The notes beneath the pieces were generated by a model that ran no database searches, had not been told where the DNA came from, and saw only the letters and a list, made by a program, of their open reading frames with translations. The position numbers and the translations under genes are program-made. This document shows positions 56,900 through 64,000 of a stretch of DNA of 64,000 nucleotides, one piece after another. Source of the stretch: Epiperipatus broadwayi. Lineage: Eukaryota; Onychophora; Udeonychophora; Euonychophora; Peripatidae. Position 1 is the stretch's first letter, and each line of letters starts with the position of its first letter. The stretch is from positions 372,001 through 436,000 of the forward strand of contig JAQFVV010000153.1 of assembly GCA_028023455.1 (NCBI GenBank), in the 5' to 3' direction.

Positions 56900-58320
56900 T
56901 TATCCGATATTTTGAAGAATTATTTTTTCTCCAATTACTTTCAAATCACCAGGCTATTTTGTAGCAGCTTTCCATTATTAAACATATTGAAAAACTCTTA
57001 TATATGATTAGATAACTTTAGAAAGTAATTGATACAAAATAGCCTGATATTTTTTTTTACTAAGGATAAGTGTAGAATAAAGTAATACAAGTTAATGCAA
57101 AGTGTTTAGAAATTTGAGAAAAAAATATAACTAGAGAAAGGAATAAATCTTGAAAATGATGATAGAACATATTCAAACTAGCGGTGGAGATTATACTGAT
57201 ATATACATTGATGTGAAAAATTTTTTGAATCATTTAATAAAATAAAAAAAAGAGTATGTAAATAATTACTTATTGATTAAAAGCAAAGCCTACATTTAAA
57301 ATATAAAAACTTAATGAATGTGTTCCTAAAGAAAATACATTTCAAACTGATGACGGTAATTTTATGCTGAAACAAGTCTTTTACTTTGATAAAATAAAAT
57401 CTTAAATTTCTCCAAAATAGAAAACAAAATGCTTTCACTCTTAATTATAAGTGCTATATTATTTTTTTATAAATTTGGTTAAAGATGCAATTTGTTTTAT
57501 TAACTTCACTTTACATAATGCAAAGGTTCAATATTATATATTTCTATAAAGTTAATATACCATAAAAATTAACAAAATCGAGAAAAAATAGTTCTTATAA
57601 AATAAATATAAAAAATTTAAACATTAAAGTTATAAATTTATATTTATTCATAAATTTTAAAATAAATGTTTATTATATTTTCTGTAAGTTATAGAGACAA
57701 TGATATATTTAAAAATCTTATTTTTTATCATTTATCCCATTATATTCAAAAAATAAAAATGTCTTAGAAATACTTCTTACTTAGGAGAAGTAAAATAAGT
57801 ATGAGTTTTATGATAACTCATTAATATACAATTGCATGATAGAAAATCAATAATGAACAACTGAGATGATTTTTTAAACTATTTTATTTTTTCACAAAGC
57901 AATATACTAACAAAAACTATATTTTTAAGTAAATTTTTGCTATTGGTGATGGCTGGTGTTTTTATGTTGACATTTATCTAAAGGAAAAAAAATATGCATA
58001 AAATTGTACCATATATAAATAATTACATTTCTTAACAAATTCAATTTTTGCATGAAACAATGTGTTAATAGCAAACTACACAACCTATACTTTTTGAACA
58101 CTTGCTTTTGCTAATTGTGATATCTGACATAAAAATGCCATGATATTAGAAACTTTCCCATACTTCTTTTGTTAATATTTATTTTCAGAGTAAACTTTAA
58201 GTATATAATTCAAAGTTTCTGATTTTTCAGTTGATGCATAGCTGAAAATCAATATATATCAAGTATTCACATAGCATATAAGTAAGCATATTTCCATCCA
58301 TTTTTTTTAAAACAATTTAA
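56900..58320. other. AT-rich non-coding DNA, nothing recognised
   Basis: No open frames above 60 codons, no tRNA-like signal and no clear inverted repeats were found, apart from short AT palindromes. Confidence 0.5.
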
Positions 58321-58321
58321 C

Positions 58322-58405
58322 TTTTTTTTTAATGTGTCAAAGCGTTGGCCAGGAAGCGAATCCCGGGACAACTGCTTGCAAGGCTAACTACTCGGCCACC
58401 AACGC
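58322..58405 (-). mobile_element. tRNA-Gly-like SINE, copy 7 (perfect acceptor pairing)
   Basis: Minus-strand copy from 58405: GCGTTGGTGGCCGAGTAGTT, CTTGCAAGCAGTTGTCCCGG, ATTCGCTTCCTGG, then CCAACGC. The 7 bp acceptor stem GCGTTGG/CCAACGC pairs completely and is that of tRNA-Gly(UCC). About 15 bases between the D arm and the anticodon loop are deleted. The tail is TTTGACACATTAAAAAAAAA. Confidence 0.8.
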
Positions 58406-58902
58406 TTTTCTAGTGAGTTCACTACAAACATTATAGTTTTTGATTATATTTTTATGATTGCGTGATGAGTGGCTTATTTAAAAATTAGAAGTTAATAAAT
58501 TTATGGGTTTTGGAATGATAGTATTTTATCCGTGTTCCCTTAATGGTGCTTTCAGAACTAGCTGAAGAGGTGTAAATAGTGTGACCACACAAGATCTCAT
58601 ACTTGTCAGAGTCCCATGTTTGCATGATATACATTTTTTGCAAAATTAAAGAAAATACTAAATATAACTTTCTTTTTTGTCAAAATACTGTAATTTGATC
58701 TACAATGATTATCACGTGTGAAGTATACGATTGTAGAAGCACTGTTTGTGTGGTGGCTTAGATTTTTCAGCTATATGTAGCATGTATACTTAAATATTTC
58801 ACCATGTACTTTTTAGTCACATGACTGTAAAATAACAGAAGTCAAGAATGATTCTCTTCATTAGCAATTTTATCTATTGAATTAAATTTTGCAAAAAAAA
58901 AA

Positions 58903-60158
58903 TTGGTTGTTGTCAAATAACTACTATATCCCACTCGATGGCACACTTTTCACGCTTAAACTATAAAATAGGATCATTCCCGGGCTGTTAATTATAATCA
59001 TTTTGATGTGTTTTTTGTAATGCAAAAATAAAAACAAAAGAAAATTGTCTTTTTTAAATATTATTTAATTTCAAATATTATTTTTTATTAATGTATACAA
59101 ATTAAATGATAATAATAAATGTAAAATAAAATAAATAAATTACAATTTGATTCATCTTTTTTAGTTTGCTTTTTATTAGAAAAATCAATTTTCTATAGGA
59201 AATTTTTTTACTGGGGTTACGGCTTTTTTTTTGTTGTTGTTTACCGCTATTTTTTATTTTAAATCGAATGACAACTAAAAGTAAAAGTTGTTACGGTTAG
59301 GTTTAGGGTTACTTTTAGGGTTAGTTTAGGGTTAGTTTTAGGGTTAGCTTTAGGGTTAGTTTTAGGGTTAGGTTTACAGTTAGTGTTCTGTTGTTTGTAA
59401 TGCTAAAATAAAAAATATTAAAATCGTATTTTTGTAAATATTTTTTTTTACTAACATCTATAAAATAAATGATAACAATAAACGTAAACTATATTCAACA
59501 AAGTATAACGGTAGTCGGAGAAAAGAAAGAAACTAAAACTTTTTTAAACAACGACAAATATATATATAAAATGTTTATAATATATGCTTTTTATGACATT
59601 TAAAAAAATCAGTGTACAATTGTACTTTTCTTTCTGGATATTTTTGTGTTAACGCTCTTTTTTATTTCAAAAATATACATACACACAGTACAATCTTAAA
59701 ATGACTTGTGGAAATGTTACGAACAGTACGTTACTTGACACGTTACCTAATTCCAATTCACTTTATACATATATCTCGTCAACATTTACTACTTAAAACT
59801 TCAATACACTACGGTGTAAAAAGTCTGTTAATTATTACTTTACAAAATCTGAACATTTCAATACTTTAAAAAAAAAACCCATGAAAATAACATTTCCATC
59901 CAATTCAAAAAAACACACCCTCTCCCCAAGCCGTAACAATTTTATAAACTGTGCGAATTGGGAAAATGTATTTGCTGCATAAACATACATGCTGTATTGC
60001 TATGTGACATAGTGGCCTGCAATATGTAGTACAACAAAAAGTTGTATTATAGAAAACGCGGGTTCGAACGTGTCGGCAGTGGAAACGGCATTTTTATGTG
60101 TTTTAGCGTGAAAACAGTGCCATCCAGTGGGATATGGTGGCTCATCAATGACAACCAA
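58903..60158. mobile_element. 1.26 kb element with 58 bp imperfect terminal inverted repeats
   Basis: 58903-58961 (TTGGTTGTTGTC...TATCCCACTCGATGGCAC... CACGCTTAAA) is inverted at 60100-60158 (TTTTAGCGTG...GTGCCATCCAGTGGGATATGG...GACAACCAA). Inside are a diverged direct repeat (59008-59123 and 59385-59490), a telomere-like minisatellite (59294-59385) and a tRNA-like B-box word (CGGGTTCGAACGTG, 60058-60071). There is no transposase frame; the 71-codon minus frame at 60047 is incidental. It could be a non-autonomous DNA transposon or a palindromic duplication. Confidence 0.6.
59294..59385 (+). repeat. Telomere-like TTAGGG minisatellite (interstitial)
   Basis: TTTTAGGGTTAG and close variants repeat about seven times in roughly 90 bp (period about 12, sometimes 18). 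The repeat resembles two telomeric hexamers with one decayed (TTAGGGTTAGNTT). It is internal to the inverted-repeat element and so is not a chromosome end. Confidence 0.85.
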
Positions 60159-60159
60159 A

Positions 60160-61392
60160 AAATTAAATTATGATGATGACAATAAATCACAAAAAAACAT
60201 TCATATAAAAGTGATTTACCCGCTGCAGAAGAAGCTATAAGTATTAACCAAAAAAAAATCAAATCAATTCAGACCTTGTACTTTTGAGGTTTTCTCTCAT
60301 ATTCATGGCCAAAATAAGTTATAAAAACATTGCTGTGATGTTATAAACTAATAAAATATGCAAATGTGAATGCAAATTAATTTGTCCATTTTTTCAAAAT
60401 AGAAAAACATGTATCGTGTCTATTTATGGCATTGTTATCACTGACAATAAAATATGCCTCGTTGATTTTTCTTTTGCAATCATTGGCTTTGGAACATACT
60501 ATCTTGGGGTTGCAGGGTTCAGACACATGGCCAGCCTGCTTCTCATGTTCAAAAAAAAAACATTCAAGAAAATATTATACTGTATATATATATATATATT
60601 GCATTACATATATTTTATTTTGTTTTCTTAAATATTGATTCAATAACATTGTCCAAAGTCATATTTATAATTTATAAATAATAATGATAATTTATTCAAT
60701 TTTATGGCATCAATATTTGAATAAACAAAATAAATTACTTATAATGCAATAAATTATATTTTATTTTCTTGAATGCTTTTTTTTTAGCGAATTCTCTTTC
60801 AAAATAAATAAAAAATTTAATGGAGAAAATTCTTCTAGATTTGACTTACATATCTGCAAATAAGATCTTTTTTATGAAATATTCTAAGTATTTTTTTATC
60901 ATTATAAAATATACACATCGTATGAAAATATTACTACAGGCCCCATTTTCTCTTAGGTCAACTCTGAATGCTTTATTATTATATATTAAGTAAACAAAGT
61001 ATTAATCTAACGCTTTGCTTGTTTTATACTTTCAAATTTTATTCATAAGCATACACTCCATAAACAAATGAGTAAACTATGTCATCAAACCCACTAAACA
61101 TCATAATATATTATTAGTATTAAGAAAATTTTATAAGTATTACCATAGGAACACAATTTGAGAGTTTTTTAACTTACGGATTCTGCTACTTATAGTTAAG
61201 TATTTTTTTCACAATACTCCCCGCCACAATGAATTATACAAGATGAAAGATATTTTTAACATTTTCAGGATGCTTTACAAAACTAAAAAATATAGCACAA
61301 TTGATAGAAAAAAAATAAACTACAAAAATTTACCTATTTCATGAAAATTAATTATGTGAATGAGAATCGTGTAACCAAAATCAGAAATATTT
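60160..61392. other. AT-rich non-coding DNA, one unidentified GC-richer patch
   Basis: 60416-60560 is GC-richer and open in two frames (70-71 codons), with TTGGGGTTGCAGGGTTCAGA, but no domain is recognised. A short (TA)n run lies at 60584-60600. Confidence 0.4.
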
Positions 61393-61821
61393 AACAATAA
61401 CCTGGTTAAACCAATAAATATCACATGATCACTATTTCTTATGCTTACTCATAACTGTAATTAAACAGGAAAAATTCTCCTTACAGTAGTGCTACTCAGT
61501 GCAAGCCAGAGTAATTGATGGATTCCAGAAGGCTTGTGCATAAAATCCATATCTAGTCCCTATTTATCCAATATCCCCAGATTAGTTTCTGGCTTGTGGA
61601 GGGTTGCATTAGATCCTAAGATCTTAGATGCAGTGCTCTAAGATCCAAAGCCCCTCATTGACGAAGGCCACAAGCCAGAAACTAGTCTGGGGATATTGGA
61701 TGAGTAGGCACTAGATAGGGATTTTATGCACAAGCTTTCTGGCATCCATTGATTACTCTGGCTCACACTGAGTTTCACTACTGTATGGAGAGTTTTGCCT
61801 GTTTTAATAATAACTTGGTTA
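61393..61821 (-). mobile_element. Foldback retroposon copy 2, both arms present
   Basis: The element body is 61409-61805, read on the minus strand from AAAACAGGCAAAACTCTCCA at 61805. Its two arms (61664-61805 and about 61464-61600) are reverse complements over some 130 bp. The loop holds AGCACTGCATCTAAGATCTT. The 3' tail (GCATAAGAAATAGTGATCAT then GTGATATTTATTGGTT) lies at 61409-61450. Imperfect 16 bp target-site duplications flank it (AACAATAACCTGGTTA at 61393-61408; AATAATAACTTGGTTA at 61806-61821; 14 of 16). Confidence 0.8.
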
Positions 61822-61895
61822 GTTAGATTTTGATTCTAACATGCAAAACAAAATTAATAGCAGGAGGACATTTTTGCCAACATCAGCCAATAAAG

Positions 61896-62322
61896 AACTT
61901 AGTATAATAATTCAAAACAAAGCAAAACTCTCCATACAGTAGTGCCATCTTGTGCCAACAAGAGCAATCAATGGATGCCAGAAAGCTTGTGCATAAAATC
62001 CCTATCTAGTGCCTACTCATCCAATATCCCCAGACTAGTTTCTGGCTTGTGGCCTTCATCAGTGAGTGGCCTTGGATCTGAGAGCACTGCACCTAGATCT
62101 TAGGATCTAATGCAACCCTCTAGAAGCCACCTTTTAACTCTACTTAACTTTAAAACTATGAGCACTAGATAGGGATTTTATGCACAAGTCTTCTGGCATC
62201 CAGTGATTGTTCTTGTTGGCACATGATGGCACTACTGTATGGAGAGTTTTGCTTTGTTTTGAATTGTTTAATAACAATTATGTGCTAGTATGAGATAGTG
62301 ATCATGTGAAACTTAGTATAAT
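61896..62322 (+). mobile_element. Foldback retroposon copy 3, perfect 40 bp arms ends and 13 bp TSD
   Basis: 61909-61948 is the exact reverse complement of 62226-62265 (40 bp), and the arms continue with few mismatches for over 100 bp (61909-62015 against 62160-62265). A loop with GGATCTGAGAGCACTGCACC and the tail (to GATAGTGATCATGTG at 62308) complete it. AACTTAGTATAAT occurs at 61896-61908 and 62310-62322, a perfect 13 bp target-site duplication placed outside the tail and not outside the inverted arms. This shows that the mobile unit includes the one-sided tail. Confidence 0.88.
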
Positions 62323-63130
62323 ATTAAAAAATAAAATTTATTAAGTTTTATAAAAATGCAATGTTTGACTTACAGGAAAAAAAATAATAATGATGAATTA
62401 TACTTGCAAAAAAGAAAAATAATACTGCATTTACACAATAGGCAGTTTACTGACAAGATTTATTACAAATTTCTCATTATTCCAAAAACAAGTATAAATA
62501 CAAAAACCTTCATATGTAACTTTGAAAAATATATACATCTATACTACACTCAATAATGGGTTTTTATGCAAGGATTCACTATAACAGTCACCATCAATTT
62601 GTATCTATTATTTTAATTGTAATAAAAAAAAATCAATATTTCTTTTTAAAACTATCATTTTAAAATAATGGACATTTTTTTAAACATTGATGATATCATA
62701 CGATAGTACATTTTATGTCATCAGAAAGAAAATGGTGGCATTCATGCTAGAAATATACAGTAGAGAATTTATTCATTATAGACAGTACAGTGAACAGTAT
62801 AGTATTTTGATTATAAAATTAAAATAAGATTAATGTACAGTATTTTATTTAATCCTCACCCAATGTCCTTGGTAAGACAATCAATATATCCATTAATGGC
62901 ATATCCAAAGTCAAGATTTTTATTGTTAATGATTACAAAATGAAGCAAAAGTTTCATTCAGTACAATAAGTAATCCAATAGCTATTTTCATGATGTATAA
63001 CAATCAAATGTATTAATATTATATTTTAAAATCTGTACATTAACTTCAAAACTGTATACATATTCATTTTTATGGATTAAAATTTTTATGAACAGTATTT
63101 TGCTTGCAGCAAAAATTACAATTGTGATCA
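62323..63130. other. AT-rich non-coding DNA, nothing recognised
   Basis: Only short, low-complexity frames are present. Confidence 0.5.
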
Positions 63131-63200
63131 AGTGTATCAGCTGTATGAGATAGCATGGATGGTTTAGGGTCATGTGAAAGTCTGAGTTCAAATCTCCTAT
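63131..63200 (+). mobile_element. Dispersed SINE-like repeat (family C), 3' partial copy
   Basis: GTGTATCAGCTGTATGAGAT then AGCATGGATGG (A-box-like), and GTGAAAGTCTGAGTTCAAAT then CTC (B-box-like). It aligns with 32810-32870. The minus-strand 61-codon frame across it is incidental. Confidence 0.5.
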
Positions 63201-63337
63201 ATATTACATCTACAAGTGCAGGTATAAAATATCTGTACTGTAGAAAAAAAATCATATTTCAAAATTATTATAATTGTAAAATGTAATACCACAATTGCAA
63301 GCTATTTTGAGGGGCAAAAAAGATTTTGTGTGGTAAT

Positions 63338-63479
63338 GCAGTTAATAATCAATTTTATATGAACAAAGTTATTAAATATAAGTTTTAAATATTATTTACT
63401 ATACAGTATTTGCTTGATTTTAAATCATAATATTGTAATATGTTTATGACATATTCAAGTCAAAGATGACATTATAGCA

Positions 63480-63515
<36 letters not shown>

Positions 63516-63845
63516 TGTATGTATGTATGTATGTATGTATGTATGTATGTATGTATGTATGTATGTATGTATGTATATATATAAATTTCTTTCAGCATAA
63601 AACTAAAAATACATTTTGGTCAATTAATGCAATATTAATAATTAATTTTAAATTGAGCATTGTATTATCTAAAATATTCAGTCATATAAATTTAAACTTT
63701 TCAGTCAAATCAAAACAGTTATAATAATAAATCTAAAGTATTATCAGTAAAAAGGAGTGTGTGATTCCATGAATTATACAATTAATAATCAACTTTATAT
63801 CATCAAAAGTTACTAAATATAAGTTAAAAAATAACATTTACTTAC
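63338..63845 (-). repeat. Two dispersed-repeat units, same family as 41205-41630
   Basis: TTAATAATCAATTTTATATG (63350) and TTAATAATCAACTTTATATC (63782) each continue with AAGTTATTAAATATAAGTT or AAGTTACTAAATATAAGTT. Reverse-complemented, they match ACTTATATTTAGTAA...ATATAAAGTTGATTATTAA around 41460-41500. The (ATGT)n array lies between the two. Confidence 0.6.
63486..63575 (+). repeat. (ATGT)n tetranucleotide microsatellite
   Basis: An uninterrupted ATGT array of about 22 units. The Met-Tyr-Val-Cys frame it creates is an artefact. Confidence 0.97.
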
Positions 63846-64000
63846 TCAATTACTAATTATAATTTCATAATTCATTTCAATCAGGGGGCCTTTTTGGCAA
63901 ACTTAAAAAAAATACAGTACCAATGAAAACAATTTCATTTAGAAATATCACCAAATTCACCACTTGCTTTATTTTGCTATAATATCTTATTTAAATGTAA

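Noticed and set aside
59294-59385. Chromosome end / telomere
   Set aside because: The TTAGGG-like repeats are short, degenerate and flanked on both sides by ordinary sequence within an inverted-repeat element.
63491-63724. 77-codon frame with Met-Tyr-Val-Cys repeat
   Set aside because: It is translation of the (ATGT)n array; the remainder is AT-rich and has no domain.

Overview
The window is AT-rich (my impression is about three quarters A+T) animal nuclear DNA. It has intron-style sequence, long (TA)n tracts, tRNA-derived SINEs, RTE-type and L1/Tx1-like LINEs, a Penelope-like element with a GIY-YIG nuclease, and mariner relics. There are no operons, rRNAs or CRISPR arrays. The mix suggests an invertebrate metazoan. 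A lophotrochozoan such as a mollusc is my guess, not something the sequence proves.

Layout. 1-3120: AT-rich DNA, then a 5'-truncated, frameshifted LINE ORF2 on the minus strand. 3500-5910: (TA)n tracts, a 430 bp hairpin, then a decayed RTE LINE (+). 7750-10120: a Penelope-like element (+), followed by a stray RTE tail and a foldback retroposon with a perfect 13 bp target-site duplication (10467-10745). 13460-16690: small palindromes, an RTE 3' end, a 2 x 130 bp tandem duplication and inverted tRNA-like SINE heads. 17310-17700: mariner relic (-). 19365-20940: possible LTR-type fragment. 22260-26430: a second copy of the L1/Tx1-like LINE (+), keeping ORF1 and the 3' part of ORF2 but lacking the endonuclease. 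27330-28038: transposase relic and a SINE. 38260-40010: two RTE relics (-) with a tRNA-Gly-like SINE between them. 40245-41640: hairpin cluster and a 220 bp duplication. 52410-53200: a diverged tandem repeat of about 350 bp. 54529-54998: long hairpin. 58903-60158: a 1.26 kb inverted-repeat element holding telomere-like repeats. 61393-62322: two more foldback retroposons back to back. 63486-63575: (ATGT)n.

Only one host-gene segment is convincing: a short terminal exon at 43417-43491 (+). It follows a good 3' splice site and matches the extreme C-terminus of type IV receptor tyrosine phosphatases (PTPRA/PTPRE). The upstream sequence would then be intron and the downstream sequence 3' UTR. I could not find the other exons here.

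The most unusual item is the foldback retroposon family (10480, 61409, 61909, 55837 and a tail-only copy at 18558). It combines palindromic arms with 13-16 bp target-site duplications and a conserved asymmetric tail, which is not the usual picture of a MITE.
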